From NCBI GenBank assembly GCA_943736015.1, contig OX031058.1:20609001-20673000 (forward strand): a stretch of DNA of 64,000 bases, read 5' to 3'. This document shows positions 34,221 through 46,000 of the stretch, one piece after another. Each line of letters begins with the position of its first letter. Positions within the stretch are counted from its first letter, which is position 1. The DNA is from Tridacna crocea (lineage: Eukaryota; Mollusca; Bivalvia; Cardiida; Cardiidae). Made by a program: the position numbers and the translations under genes. The notes under the pieces are model-generated. The model was not told the origin of the DNA. It was given only the letters and a program-made list of their open reading frames with translations, and did no database searches.

Positions 34221-34535
34221 TAAACCTGATGGAGAAGGCTTTGGAAAAAATAGTGGGAAAAGGATGAAAAGTTGGTTGTCAGCATTTTCTGTTTTTCCCA
34301 CCATGTTTCTTCTTATTGTTTCTTTTTATTCGATCTTACTTTTGAATCACCTCTGACTTGTTTCTTTGTATTATTTCTCTTTATTCTATTTTACTGTTTG
34401 AACCACTTTGATCTGTCTGCAAATACTTCCAAGTGGACTGTGGTGGTATTTTGTTGTCTTTAATGAGAGAAGTGTCTTTCATTGTTAAGTCCTGCCATCC
34501 TTCATATTTCTTCATTTGATTTGGTAAGGAGTTAC
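34221..34535 (-). mobile_element. MITE relic, internally expanded
   Basis: GGCTTTGGAAAAAATAGTGG, GTTGGTTGTCAGCATTTTC and CCACCATGTTTC are a decayed hairpin. CTGCAAATACTTCCAAGTGG is the far arm, ~100 bp further away than normal. Confidence 0.4.
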
Positions 34536-34591
34536 AGACATTGACCACAACCTGAAATATGTATTTAAAAAAAAGGATCATTCATGTCTTG

Positions 34592-34822
34592 TTAACCCTT
34601 TCCAAAAATAAAAATCCTGATTTTCACGATCCTGAATACGAAGCCTGTAGAAAACATTGTGGGAAAAGGAGAAAATGCTGATAACCAGCATTTTCTCCTT
34701 TTCCCACAATATTTTCTACCCATCTGAAAACAAATTTCAGTTTTTGAGTCACATTACTTTTGTCATCTGCAAATGCTTCCAATTCCGACCAGTCTAAAAT
34801 TTTTACATTTAGTAAAGAGTTC
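34592..34822 (-). mobile_element. TTAA hairpin MITE
   Basis: TTAACCCTTTCCAAAAAT ... TTAGTAAAGAGTTC. The hairpin is almost perfect; the right TTAA is mutated. Confidence 0.8.
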
Positions 34823-34959
34823 AGCTTTCCTTGGGTCTTCTATGTATTCCTCATTGGAAACAGGTGTAGGGTATTTCAGTGAGTATATGGTAGCTAGGGC
34901 ACCTGTCTATTCACTTCTACAGTTTTTCAAGCATTTTGCAAAATGATCATGTGTTTTAA

Positions 34960-35150
34960 CAAATTTAAGGAAAACAACTTAAAAACATCTTATGAAAAGA
35001 AGAAAATGCTTAGAGGCAGCATGTTTTCCTTATCCTACAATGTTTTTTACCCTTTCTAATATAATTTGAATCATTTGAAAAACATCATTTTTTGTTGTCT
35101 ACAAGTGCTTTCAATCCAGACAAGTCTAAAATTTTGTCCTTGAATATTAA
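34960..35150 (-). mobile_element. Decayed MITE copy
   Basis: AAACATCTTATGAAAAGAAG, GCATGTTTTCCTTATCC and TCTACAAGTGCTTTCAATCC to GTCTAAAATTTTGTCC. Confidence 0.5.
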
Positions 35151-35220
35151 ATGTAACAAACCAATACCCATCAACCTTAGTCAAATTGCATTTTATTCTA
35201 ATTTTCACGACAATTTTGTG

Positions 35221-35390
35221 GTGTCTGTGGTCATAAGATAGAGCATCGGCCTCATAACCAAAAGATCCTGAGTTCGATTCCTGGGAGTGGGTGTCAACTT
35301 TGGGATTTTTCATTGGCCCACACATTCGGCACAAGTACTGGAGTAGTTCCCAGGAAGCAAAATTGCAAGAGATTAGTAAAAGTTATCAGA
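35221..35390 (+). repeat. tRNA-derived SINE
   Basis: GTGGTCATAAGATAGAGC (D arm/A box), CGGCCTCATAACCAAAAG (CAT in the anticodon loop) and TGAGTTCGATTCC (B box), in tRNA order and spacing. The acceptor stem does not close. A ~100-bp body follows. Probably tRNA-Met-derived. Confidence 0.55.
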
Positions 35391-36054
35391 TCTTGTTACC
35401 CAATCCATGTAAAATGAATATGTTTAAACTAATTTTCACTAAATTTTCACATTTCAAAGAAGTCTAATTTCTGTGTTTGTTTAGAATAGTACTTCGAATT
35501 CTGTTTAGACTGGTCAGCCAGTACAGGCACAGAGAAGTTTTTATGTAACTGGCTGCTTTTTTTTTTAACTATATAAAAAAGGTGAGGTAGAAATAAATGT
35601 GGTGGTAATAAATATCATCAATCCCTGCTTACTGTGTTGGGTATGCATAAATCTAACTCTACATGAGGAATTACTTGCTTCCCTTGTCATCTCTTGACGT
35701 TCAGTCTGTTTCATGTCATAGTGTACTGTAAGAATGAAGATAGTTGCCATCTGTAGGCAACTTTCACTTACCATTCCAAATTAGAGATTGCTCTAAATCC
35801 ACAGACTAGCCATATGATTGGCAGAGATGGAGTATAGAATCAGAAAAAAAGCACTTTTGTTGAAATGATATCCCCTGCTGAAAAAGACCTTTTCTGATAG
35901 AAACATGTAAGAGGTATTGTCTTTCAGATATACATATGGCCCTTTGGTAATTGGTCCATTATGAAATTATACATCAAGCCCCATTTTTTTTCACAAGGCA
36001 TACATAAAATAAAAACAATAATGATTGTCTGTGGCTTATGACTAGTAAATCTGA
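35391..36054. other. Unassigned AT-rich interval
   Basis: No repeat or exon was recognised. A donor-like GTAAGT on the minus strand at about 35773 has no convincing open exon behind it. Confidence 0.3.
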
Positions 36055-36072
36055 AGCTTTACGGTGGACCAT

Positions 36073-36302
36073 GATATCCCTTTCCCAAACAATCCCTGGT
36101 TTTTCCGGGTGAGGAATAGAAGCCTTTTGAAAACATTGTGGGAAAAGGAGAAAATGCTAATAACCAGCATTTTCTCATTTTCCTGCAATGTTTTCTACCC
36201 TGTCATATAGAAAAATCGTCTTTTTAGCAACTGTTAATTTGTCACCTGCAAAATGCTTTCAATTTGGTCCGGTCCAAAATTTGCCATTTGGGAAAGGGTT
36301 AA
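36073..36302 (-). mobile_element. TTAA hairpin MITE inside the RT relic
   Basis: CCCTTTCCCAAACAATCCC ... TTTGGGAAAGGGTTAA; the left TTAA is mutated (TATC). The hairpin keeps GGAGAAAATGCTAATAACC. It splits the RT relic just after the DTVDHDI-like motif. Confidence 0.75.
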
Positions 36303-36660
36303 GTGTCACGATCCCAATATGGACTGAGTCACACAGCTATTAACTGGATTAACATATATCTTAGACCATGCAGCTGTAGTGTTAATGTAGATTCAGCAGT
36401 CTCTTCACCACACCCTTTACAGTGTAATGTCCCTCAGGTCCATGGTTATATGTTACATACGGGGGAACCTTGTTTGATCTTATTCCAGGATCAATATCAG
36501 TTTACGGTTTTGCAGATGACCATTTTACATCTAAACAATTCAGACCATCTTCAGAAAGTGAGAAATTGGCCATCATAGAATCAGAAAATTGTGCTTTAGT
36601 TTAATCATTGATAACTGGATAAAATATAACAAACTCAAAATGAAATCTGCGAAAACAGAG

Positions 36661-37110
36661 CGCGTACTCCTTCCACCTGGAAGGTGGGAAAGGAATATTT
36701 CAGAACAGAATACACTGTTCCGAAGGTATGTTCTAAATGGAGCATGTTTGGAACATTGTTCTAAACTTTATCAAAATGAAAGTACATTGTCATGATGGCA
36801 GTTGCAAGAAAGCTCTTCTGTCTTAGCTGTGTTGATGGAGGAAATGATTAGCTGCAGAGAGGGAGTCGAGATGAGTCTACAATGCCAGAACTATCGATGG
36901 CATTCCTATCTTACAAATGACAATTGCAAATTTGGCCATGACATATTGTCCAACTTTCAGCCATCTTGTATGACCAAGCAAACGTTCAGCAGGTGCGCAG
37001 CACCTCGATTGAAATACACCAGCCAGAACATGCTCTGAAGAATAAGGCACAGTGTTCAGAAATACTCCATTGACCTTGAACATGTTCAGAGTAGCAAAAG
37101 GAGTACACCC
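36661..37110. mobile_element. Foldback insertion in the RT relic
   Basis: ~450 bp that separate two parts of one RT reading frame. The ends CGCGTACTCCTTCC and AAAAGGAGTACACC are imperfect inverted repeats. CAGAG/CAGAA lies at the junctions. Related inverted words recur inside (GAACATGTTC, TGGAGTATTTCTGAAC). It could be a small hAT- or foldback-type MITE. ORFs across it on either strand are incidental. Confidence 0.45.
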
Positions 37111-37380
37111 AGAATTCATCTTTTTCTGTAGTAGACAACAATGTGGAAAGTGTACAGCTAAAGAAATAGACATTACTGGTGATAAAGCTGAATATGTCAA
37201 CTGTATCAGGTACTCTGGGGCCTTCCTAGATGAACAAGTAAATTTTAACGACCATGTCAAAAGAAAATGTCAGACGACAATGTTCAATTATCTAAAGATT
37301 AACTAGAGCTATCACTAAATGTGATCATACCCCTCACCAGCTCCTTGTTACAAAACAACTCCTTGTAAAAGAATGCAGCA

Positions 37381-38439
37381 TGGTTTAGTCCAAAAGAAAG
37401 AGTTGAAAAAAAAACTAGTGGAAATAGACTTACGATTTTTGTACTCTGCACTTCGCCTTAATGTGGTCTATCTGTTTATGAAGTTTGCAGTCACTAACAT
37501 TTATCATTACAACTAAGGTCAAAATTGGATGCGTAGGTTCAGAGAAGATGTTTGAAATGCAGTTGGTGCAAAGATGCAAGACAGACTCAAGATCAAGACA
37601 TAAACTCACTGGCCTTGAGCCTGTGCAACTAAAATACAAACAAAATATTTTGGCAGACTAATAAGCCACACATGTATGAAGTTTCATTGATTTTCGTGAC
37701 AGATTTTAGGAGATACCTATCAGGACAAACAGAAATATTCATCTAGACCCTTTTTTTTTCTCTTGACACCACATTGTTAAAAAAAAGTATAGTGGTGGAC
37801 TATCATAAGGAACACAAGTATGAAGTTTTATCAAGGATTTTAGACGATTCTGCCTGATGGACACAGAAATGAACAGAAGGACAATGCAAAAGCTACATCT
37901 CCCGCCAAAAGCCTTTATTTATGCTTTCATAGAGTATCTTCCACAAATGCTTTGCACAATTCTTTTTCCTGGCAAATAACTGTTTTCACATATAAACAAG
38001 AGATCTATGGAGCTGGGATATACAGGCACAAAAGAAGCTTTCAAGCGCATGCCACCTTCGGATTCTAGCAGTGATCCTTGAGCCCCTGCTTGGCTTCTGT
38101 ATAGTGTCTTATCAAACTGAACACAGTATTAAATCTAAAGCAGACTTTCAAGAGATATTGGGGGAACAATTTTATGCAAGCTATTCAACTTGTTATAGTA
38201 TTACAAAACTTTAAAGTTCACTTTTCGCTCAATCAACTGAGGCAATAAATGGCAAATCAATCGTAAAAACAAAAGGTAAAGGAAGCAAAAAATAGTTTTC
38301 AACAGTATTTTATCAATGGCTACTAGCTTCCTAAGGTATATTTTGATTTCATGCCAAAGACTCGCAAACACATCTGGGTAGGTCATACAATGAATAAAAT
38401 GGTCATTGTGAAAGCACACAATGTTTACCGGTATATAAG
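37381..38439. repeat. Decayed tandem-repeat/HINE remnants, minus strand
   Basis: AAACAAGAGATCTATGGAGC at 37994 is the complement of a CTCTTGTT terminus. GAAGTTTCATTGATTTTCG and GAAGTTTTATCAAGGATTT (37680, 37825) are two diverged core units. 37440-37560 resembles the start of a GCTCCACTGGCC-type core. No gene recognised. Confidence 0.3.
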
Positions 38440-38886
38440 ATTTTAACAAGTGACCTACTTTGTGACCTGATGCAAGATGATTCCAACTGGTGAGAGATAT
38501 CAGGACAGAAATTCTGACCAACTTTCCTGAGTATCAAACTAAAACTGTAGCCTCTAGTGGGTACACAGGTTCTTCTCACATATCTCCAAATGATCTACTT
38601 ACTGACCTGACATGAAAAACAATTGATTTTTGTCTGACCAAGTTCCATAAGTATTGGACTAAAACTGTGGTCTCAAGAGGGCAAGCAAGGTTTTTCTAAA
38701 ACTTGTTCTAGTGACCTACTTTGAGACCCAGTATGACCACATTTTGATCTTGTCTAAGATATCACCAAGACAAACATTCTGACAAAGTTTCCTGTGTACT
38801 GAACTGAAAATGTGGAGTACACACAAGGTAATTGTTGACAAGCAGACACAATCTGAGCTCAAGTTTACACTCCAGTGAGCTAAAAG
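38440..38886 (-). mobile_element. HINE-like element, GCTCACC second subfamily, minus strand
   Basis: The 5' end, read on the minus strand from 38886, is TTTAGCTCACTGGAGTG. Three ~130-bp units follow, with AAAGTAGGTCACTAG-like, GAAACTTTGTCAGAATG and CACATTTTCAG words. The 3' end was not identified. Confidence 0.5.
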
Positions 38887-39026
38887 AAATCAGATAAGGT
38901 ATCCAGGAGATATGGAATGGACACAAGATAGCAAAGAGACATCTGACAGGCAGACTGAGGGACAAATTATCTGGACCCTAATACAGTATGTTCCTTTTGC
39001 TGCACAAAACATGAAAAAAAACATAC

Positions 39027-39134
39027 CTCTTTGGTGTCAACTGTGTGTTTCCTTTGCATCATGACATCTTCAACTGTCTTCACATCTTTAAACTGCACAA
39101 GTCCAGGACCACTATATGCCCCTTTTTGTATGCT
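39027..39134 (-). CDS. RRM protein, exon 3 of the visible set
   Basis: Minus strand; acceptor TTTCTTTGTAG|AGC, donor GAG|GTATGT, 36 codons, phase 0 at both ends. It encodes SIQKGAYSGPGLVQFKDVKT followed by VEDVMMQRKHTVDTKE. The G-x-G-L-V-Q-F core matches RNP1 (K/R-G-F/Y-G/A-F/Y-V-x-F) of an RNA-recognition motif, and the rest the second helix and hairpin. The branch point and upstream part of the acceptor must fall in the MITE that starts 21 bp away. Downstream exons lie further left and were not found. Confidence 0.6.
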
Positions 39135-39154
39135 CTACAAAGAAAGCGCTACCT

Positions 39155-39398
39155 TATATGGCTTGCAACACGCGAAAAGGGACATTCAGACATTCGTGCA
39201 CAGTCCGCGCAGGCTAATCCGAGACGGCACTTCACATCTTCATTAGAATTTGTCCTTAGTAGACTTCTGCAGAACAGAAAAAATCATATAAACGGAAAGT
39301 GCTGTCTTGGATTAGCCTGCACGGACTGCGCAGGCTGACCCAGACAACACTTGACGCTGATGTCCAAATGTCCCTTTTCACGTGTTGCAAGCCATATA
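39155..39398. mobile_element. 244-bp TIR MITE with GC-rich interior
   Basis: The terminal inverted repeats (TATATGGCTTGCAACACG at the left, its inverse at the right) extend ~32 bp through AAAAGGGACATT with about one mismatch. The interior has a second inverted pair, GCAGGCTAATCCGAGACG and TCTTGGATTAGCCTGC, with CGCAGTCCG-like words. TA flanks suggest a Tc1/mariner-type target, but this is not certain. It lies in the intron next to an RRM exon. Confidence 0.75.
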
Positions 39399-39444
39399 TC
39401 AGCCCAATACCTCAAAACATGTAACAAATTTGATGCATATGGCT

Positions 39445-39673
39445 TTAACTCTTTAACACATGACAAAATTTTAGACTGGTCCAAATTGAAAGCATTTGCA
39501 GAAGACAAAAGAAAGGTGACTGAATAATTGAAATTTGTTCTGGGAAGGGTAGAAAACAACGTGAGAAAAGGAGAAAATGCTGGTTACCAGCATTTTCTCC
39601 TTTTCCCACAATGTTTTCAAAAGGCTTTTTTCTCAGGGTTGTTAAAAGTCGGGATTGTGTGGAAAAGAGTTAA
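39445..39673 (+). mobile_element. TTAA hairpin MITE
   Basis: TTAACTCTTTAACACATG ... GGAAAAGAGTTAA, 229 bp, hairpin with few mismatches (left arm AACAACGTGAGAAAAGG). Confidence 0.85.
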
Positions 39674-39697
39674 TCCCCTACAAAATGGTACAGTACT

Positions 39698-39797
39698 TAA
39701 ACCCTTCACTACACAATCCCTTGTTTTCTGGTCCTGGAGGAAAAGGCCTTTTGAAAACATGGGAAAAGAAGAAAATGATGGTAACCAGATAGATATG
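39698..39797 (-). mobile_element. Truncated TTAA MITE
   Basis: AACCCTTCACTACACAATCCC to AAAATGATGGTAACCAG; the right half is absent. Confidence 0.55.
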
Positions 39798-39937
39798 GTA
39801 AATTTCTGTAATCTTCCTTTAAGGATGCTCTTGATATCTATTAAAGTCTTATTTCATGCCTTCTGGTAGGATATTGAGAAATAGCTGTGAAAACATTTTT
39901 CGATACTCCACAGGTGCGACCAGTAAAAATAGTGATT

Positions 39938-40903
39938 TTATACGCCCGTCGAAGACGGGACATATTATGGGATCACCCATAGCGTCCGGGTGGGCGGGCC
40001 GCGTCCAGTTCTTTGTCCAGGGCATAACTTTGTCATCTTAAGTCCAATTGACTTGAAACTTGGCAGTTGTGTTTGTTGCAATGATACTGACTGCAGTGCA
40101 AAAGAACCGTAACTCTACCTCATGCTGTCTTTGAGTTATTTCCCTTTGATCATCATTTTCACAGCATTTTCTGCTTGTCCAGAATGTAACTTTGTCATTT
40201 TCAATCTCAACATCTTCAAATTTGGCATGCATGACTATTGCAAAATTATGGAGTGCAGTGCATAAGAATCATAACCCTTTTCTAGCACAAATTTTGAGTT
40301 ATTCCCCTTAATTCTTTTTTCAGGCACATAACTTTGTCATCTTAAGTAGGAATGACTTGAAATATGGTATGCTTATTTGTTGCAATATTTAGAAGTGCAG
40401 TGCGCAAGAACTGTAACTCTTTATCGTGCTGTCTTTGAGTTATTTCCCTGTGATCATCATTTTAACAGCATTTTCTGCTTGTCTGGTACATAACTTTGTC
40501 ATCTTAGGAAGGAATTACTTCAAATATAATATGATTATATATTTTAAAGTGCAGTGCAAAAGAATTGTAACTCTACCTTGAGCTGTCTTTGAGTTATTTC
40601 TCTTTGATCATCATTTTTACACCATTTACTGCTTCTTTAGAATATTACTTTGTCATCTCAAGTCATAACGACTTCAAACTTGGTATGCATCATTGTTTCA
40701 ATATTACAGAGTGCAGTGCGCAAGTATATAACTCTACCTAGCACAGATTTTGAGTAATTCCACTCTGATCTTCATTTTTACAGTATTTCTTGCTTGTCCA
40801 GAAGTAAACTTTGTCACCTCAAGTCAAACTGACTTGAGACTCAGTAAATGTGTTTGTTGCAGTTATGAGAATTGCAGTGCACTGGAACTGTAACCTTACA
40901 GAA
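39938..40903 (+). mobile_element. HINE-like element, TACGCCCGTC family (3' end missing)
   Basis: TTATACGCCCGTCGAAGACGG carries a CCCGTCGAAGACGGG hairpin. Five units of ~165 bp contain GCATAACTTTGTCATCTTA, GTGCAGTGCGCAAGAAC and TTTGAGTTATTTCCCTTTG. No terminal inverse repeat is seen before the next element begins. Confidence 0.6.
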
Positions 40904-42005
40904 ATAATAAGAGGACTTTGATGGCCTTGTATCGCTCCATTGGCTTGTAAATAAAAGCCAAACAGTATAATACTTGGCAAATTTTTCGATCCAGAAGACA
41001 CACAAAATTTTCTCTATAAAAAAAATCCTATGAAATGGTTATGACCCAAGGGCAAAGCCATTTTTGAAGAGCCATAATTACCTGAATCCTGGTGGAGGTC
41101 CACAAGATAAAGCCACATACCAAATAACAGGTTTAGAATGTGTGGTTATAACCAAGCATATTTTCAAAGTTTTCTCAATAAAAGGCCCTGTAAAACATGA
41201 GACCCCTGAGACAGGGCAAAATTTGGTAGCCCTAGGTCTTATGATTGGTCACAAGAAAAAAATCAAAATTTTGCACTATATACCGTAGCTTACCTAAAAC
41301 TTCTGACCTTAGCGTGCAGCTAAACTTGACCCCAGGGCTATACCTTGAGCCCTCTTGGTAGTGGCCTCCTAGATAAAGCTGTATGCAAAATTTGGTAGCC
41401 CTATGCTTTATGGCTAGGCACAAGAAGTTTTTAAAAGTTTTCCCTATATAAGCCCATGTAAACTTGTGATCCCCCAGGATAGGTCAAATTTGACCTATGG
41501 GCCATAACTTCAGCAATCTTTGTCAAAACTCCCTAGATTATGCTACATGCAAAATTTAGTATCCAAAGGCCATATGGCTAGGTACAGGAAGATTCCTTAA
41601 GTTTTCACAAAGTAAGCCTCTATAAAACTTGTGACCTTCGGAACGGAGCTGAATTTGACCCCAGGACTACAATTTGAAGAAACTTGGTAGAGATTTACTA
41701 GATATAGCTACATGCCAAATTTAGTAGCCCTAGGCCTTTTGATTTCAGACAAAGATTTTTAAAGATTTTAATTTTTTTTCAGTTTTGTTGCCATAGCAAC
41801 TATACTTTTTCCGGGAATCAAATTCCTTAAAACAATTCTGGAAGAGGACCATGCCAGGATCATCTAAGTTTGGTCAAAATTGGATGGGCAGTTTCAAAGA
41901 CAAAAATTTTGAAATTAGAGTTAAAGGCATGCAGGGATAGATGGATGCACAGCAGACACCAGGCCAGGGCATAAGCCTGCTGGCCTTTGGCCAGTGGAGG
42001 TAAAA
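40904..42005 (-). mobile_element. HINE-like element, GCTCCACTGGCC family, minus strand
   Basis: On the minus strand it starts CTCCACTGGCCAAAGGCCAG near 42005 and ends GCCAATGGAGCGATACAAGG ... CCTCTTATT near 40904. Core units with GGGCTACCAAATTT-type words. The terminal hairpin is mutated. Confidence 0.65.
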
Positions 42006-42125
42006 ATATGGAGTGTGGAACAACTCTCACATGCTTTTCATGAAACAGTAGCTGCAGTAGGATAATTTGCGAAGTAAGTCATGGGATCGGCAAGGCTAAT
42101 GAAAAAAAAAACTTTCAGCACTTAC

Positions 42126-42184
42126 TATTCCTCGATACACTTGCTCCACTGGTCCATAGTTTTCAAAGTATGATCTTATTATAC
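42126..42184 (-). CDS. RRM protein, exon 2 of the visible set
   Basis: A 59-nt exon, acceptor TTATCTTCAG|GT, donor GGAATA|GTAAGT. It enters in phase 1 and leaves in phase 0, fitting both neighbouring exons. It encodes GIIRSYFENYGPVEQVYRGI (the first glycine split across the intron): helix 1 and strand 2 of an RRM ('LRxYFxxYGxVxxV'). The identity of the protein is not known to me. Its upstream intron (42185-53270) contains the Gmr1-like retrotransposon in the same orientation. Confidence 0.6.
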
Positions 42185-42243
42185 CTGAAGATAAACAGCA
42201 ATGACACATGGGACTAAAAGTTTCAAAACCTTAAGCCATGAAA

Positions 42244-42308
42244 TTAACCCTCCCTTTACCAAATGATCCCATGCTGTAATGATGCTGAGGACAAAGGCTT
42301 GTCAAAAT
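42244..42308 (-). mobile_element. MITE left-arm fragment at the retrotransposon insertion site
   Basis: TTAACCCTCCCTTTACCAAATG ... GACAAAGGCTTGTC, like the start of a minus-oriented TTAA MITE. The retroelement follows directly; no right half was recognised after 48522. Confidence 0.45.
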
Positions 42309-42869
42309 TGTTACGAGTCAGGCGTAACTAGAAAGAAGAAGCCAGCAACAAACGATAACAATTAACAGAATTTATTAACAAAAATATCAAATAAACAGTG
42401 ACAATATTACAATAGTACAAAACAATACCTTAGACGTTAAATTCAGAAGACAAACTATTCCAGTCTTAATTCCAATCTGATCCTGATCCAAACTGAATAA
42501 AATCCAAGCACACAAAGTAATCCTCACTTTAGTCTAGTCTGATCCAAATCCAAACTGAATGTAATCCAGGCACTAATTATGACACAAACACAAGATAATC
42601 CCCACTGTAGTCTGGCAATCATGTATTAACTAGTGAACACTGAGATGTAAAAAGCTTTTCCTTTTATAATAACAGGGAAACTTCCAGAAAATTCATGTTA
42701 AAATCAGTTGCATAATTTCTAGTAATCAGATTGTATAAAGGCCTGGAAACTTCCAGCACAATATTCCACAAGAGAGAATCCAGTTCTAAAAATAGTAACA
42801 GGGGAAAACCATTCAAAAAATAGATACACACATGAACAAAGCTAGGAATAACTGGGTATGTACATAACA
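42309..42869 (-). repeat. 3' LTR of the Gmr1-like element
   Basis: 561 bp, identical to the 5' LTR by eye except AATAAAATCC in place of AATGTAATCC (plus-strand reading). TATA box at 42669-42660 and AATAAA at 42376-42371, minus strand. Confidence 0.95.
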
Positions 42870-42880
42870 CTTCCCCCCTT
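42870..42880 (-). promoter_or_regulatory. Polypurine tract
   Basis: AAGGGGGGAAG on the minus strand, directly abutting the 3' LTR; the plus-strand primer position. Confidence 0.85.
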
Positions 42881-43092
42881 GAAAAGAAAAAGAAAGGTTT
42901 ATGAAATAAATCTTTCTTTTTTGCAATATTATTTATATACATGTATGTGATACTTTAACTGAAGTATTACATAGGAAATGACAAACTCAAATATTAATTA
43001 TTTCAGACTAATGAAAATAGTCAAGGTAATGAAATTACAATTTAAAAGAAAAACAGTTTAAACTTGATTTAGGGAAAATGACTATTTGAATT

Positions 43093-46000
43093 TCAAACTC
43101 TTGAAAGAGCATCTGGTATAATGTTATCTTTCCCTTTTATGTGTCTTATGTCAAGATTAAACTCTTGAAGCAATAAGCTCCACCTCAGTAATCTTTGATT
43201 CTTATTCTTAAGTTTGTGCAGAAAACTTAAAGGGTTATGATCACTGAATACAACAATTGGTGAAGTTGAAGAGGTTAAATAAACTTCGAACTGCTGGATT
43301 GCCAGAATTAAGGCAAGACACTCTTTTTCTATGGTAGAGTAATTTTTCTGATGTTTGTTAAATTTCTTAGAAAAGTAACAAACTGGGTGATCAATACCAT
43401 TATTATCTTCTTGTAAAAGAACAGCACCAATACCAACATCACTTGCATCAACAGCTAATTTGAAACATTTGTCAAAATCAGGTGCCAAGAGAACTGGTGC
43501 GCTCTTTAGTATAGCTTTTAGACGATCAAATGCATCTTGACATTTGTCATTCCATTTGAACTTTGCACTTTTCTTAAGTAAATTTGTTAAAGGTTCAGCA
43601 ATACCCGACAAATTTTTACAGAATTTTCTATAGTAGCCAGCCATACCAAGAAATCGCATCAGCTGTCTTTTACATTTAGGCACAAGAAACTCAGAGATAG
43701 CATTGACTTTAGCTTCTAAAGGTTTAACTTGACCCTGTCCCACAAGATGTCCTAGAAATGTTACAGTAGCATGACAAAATTCAGTTTTTGCAAGATTCAC
43801 AGTCAGTTTCGCTTTACTGAGTCGGTCGAAGAACTTCCTGATTCTTTGAAGGTGGTCACTCCAACTGTCTGAGTAGATGATGACGTCGTCAATATATGCA
43901 TCACAGCCATCTAATCCACATATAACGTTGTTTATAAGTCGCTGAAACGTTGCAGGAGAATTTTTCATCCCAAACGGCATAACTTTGTATTGGTACAGAC
44001 CGTTTGGAGTAGCAAAGGCTGATACTTCTTTTGCTCTATCAGTCAGTGGAACTTGCCAGAATCCTTTTAGCAGGTCAAATTTGGTGACATATTTAGAATT
44101 TCCAACTTTGTCAATACAGTCATCAATTCTTGGTATTGGAAAAGAGTCTGTTTTTGTCACAGAGTTCACTTTACGATAGTCAGTACACATTCTATAAGTT
44201 CCATTTGATTTAGGTACTAATATACATGGTGAACTGTAATTACTCTGGCTAGGTTCAATAAAGTCATTTTCCAGTAAGTATTTTACTTCATCTTGGAGGT
44301 ATTTCTGTTTCAAAGGATTCATCCTATATGGATGTTGCTTTATTGGTTTAGAATCTTCCACAATGACATCATGATAGATTTTATCTGTTCTTGTGGGGAT
44401 ATCAGGAAATAAATGTTCATATTCATGTATCAACTGTTTCAGCTCTTCCTGCTGCGATGGTTCCAAGTGAGAAAGTTTGTTGTCGAGGTTTCTCAAAATA
44501 TCAGAATTCTCAAGTTTAGATGGACCAGGATCAGATTTATCAATAAAGTCCGAATTTACTTCAAGATCAGATACATTTGATTCTTGTGGGACAGTGTTTA
44601 CAACTGTAATTGGTTTTGAAATAGAGCTATCTCTGTCAAAGTATTCCTTTAACATATTTATATGACACATTTGTTTGTTTTTACGCCTTCCTGGAGTATT
44701 AATTATATAGTTCAAATCACTTGTTTTCTTGTCAATAGTGTAGGGTCCAAAATATCTTGCCTGTAGAGGTCTGCCAGGTATCGGCAAAAGAGCAAGGACT
44801 TTGTCACCTGGTTTAAATTTTCTATCAATAACATGGCTGTCATATCTTGCTTTCATTTTGCCCTGAGACGTTTTAAGATTAGACCTAGCAACCTCACATG
44901 CCTTAGACAGTCTATTTCTGAAGTCAGAAACATACTGTAGTAAATTCAAAGGTGTTTCATCAATTGAAAGAAATTTCTCCTTCAAAAGTTTTAAAGGTCC
45001 ACGAACAGAATGGCCAAAAACTAATTCAAAAGGACTGAAACCAAGAGATTCTTGTACAGATTCTCTGGCTGCAAATAGTAACAAATGGATGCCCTCATCC
45101 CAATCTTTTTCAGTGTCAAAGCAATATGACCTTATCATATTTTTTAATGTCTGGTGAAATCTTTCTAAAGCACCTTGACTTTCAGGGTGATAGGCGGATG
45201 ACCTGTATTGCTTGATCCCTAATTCATGCATAACCTGTTGGAATATACCAGACATAAAATTTGACCCTTGATCAGACTGAACTGATTTTGGAAGACCAAC
45301 AAATGTGAAAAATTTTATAAGAGCTTTGACTATTGACTTTGTTTTGATGTTTCTTAAAGGAATAGCTTCAGGAAAACGTGTAGAAGTACACATAATTGTT
45401 AAGAGATACTCATTTCCTGACTTGGTTCGAGGCAAAGGACCAACACAATCTATAAGTATCCTACTGAAAGGTTCATCAAAAGCAGGAATAGGTTGTAATT
45501 GAGCTTTGGGAATGGTTTGGTTGGGTTTACCTACCATTTGACATGTATGGCAAGTTTTACAATATTTAGAGACATCTGACTTGAGACCAGGCCAATAAAA
45601 ATGAGTAATAATTTTGTGATAGGTCTTGTTTATACCTAGATGACCTGACATAGGACTTTCATGGGCTATACTTAGTATTTCATGACGATATGACTTTGGA
45701 ACCACAATTTGGTGGTAAACAGCCCATTCATCATCAGCTGGGACATCAAATGGTCGCCATTTTCTCATAAGAATCCCATTCTTTATATAGTAACACATTG
45801 GGACTTGGGAAATTTCATCTTCAGGTAAAGCCCTAAAAATTAATTTTGAAATCTCAGGATCAGTTTGCTGTTCCTGGATAAGCTGTGACTTTGACAGCGT
45901 GTCGTGACCTTGGTCAATAGACCTTGGTGGTGAATGGCAAGACATTGACGAGTCTGTCTGAGTATCAGACAAACTGGGATCAAGAGACTTTTTAATCTCA

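Larger units (their letters stand above)
36055..37380 (+). pseudogene. Non-LTR retrotransposon reverse transcriptase relic
   Basis: Three pieces of one RT. 36055-36072 reads like the '(F)DTVDHDI' motif. 36303-36660 encodes QYGLSHTAINWINIYLRPC and a 'CNVPQ' (normally GVPQG) motif, then, after frameshifts, VYGFADDH, the catalytic F/Y-A-D-D box, and NWIKYNKLKMKSAKTE. 37111-37330 encodes FCSRQQCGKCTAKEIDITGD and the thumb-like GAFLDEQVNFNDHVKRKCQ. A TTAA MITE (36073-36302) and a foldback sequence (36661-37110) interrupt it. The motif spacing is that of CR1/L2/jockey-type LINEs; the exact clade is not resolved. It is broken beyond function. Confidence 0.65.

Noticed and set aside
35773-35840. Further minus-strand exon of the RRM gene
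   Set aside because: The GTAAGT donor is good, but all frames behind it are closed within a short distance and there is no RRM-like peptide.
36877-37260. 127-codon minus ORF
   Set aside because: It spans the foldback insertion and the antisense of the RT relic, so it crosses an insertion junction.
37990-38110. Complete minus-strand HINE ending at 37994
   Set aside because: Only the 3' terminus is clear; no matching subterminal repeat or 5' end could be located, so it is left as remnants.
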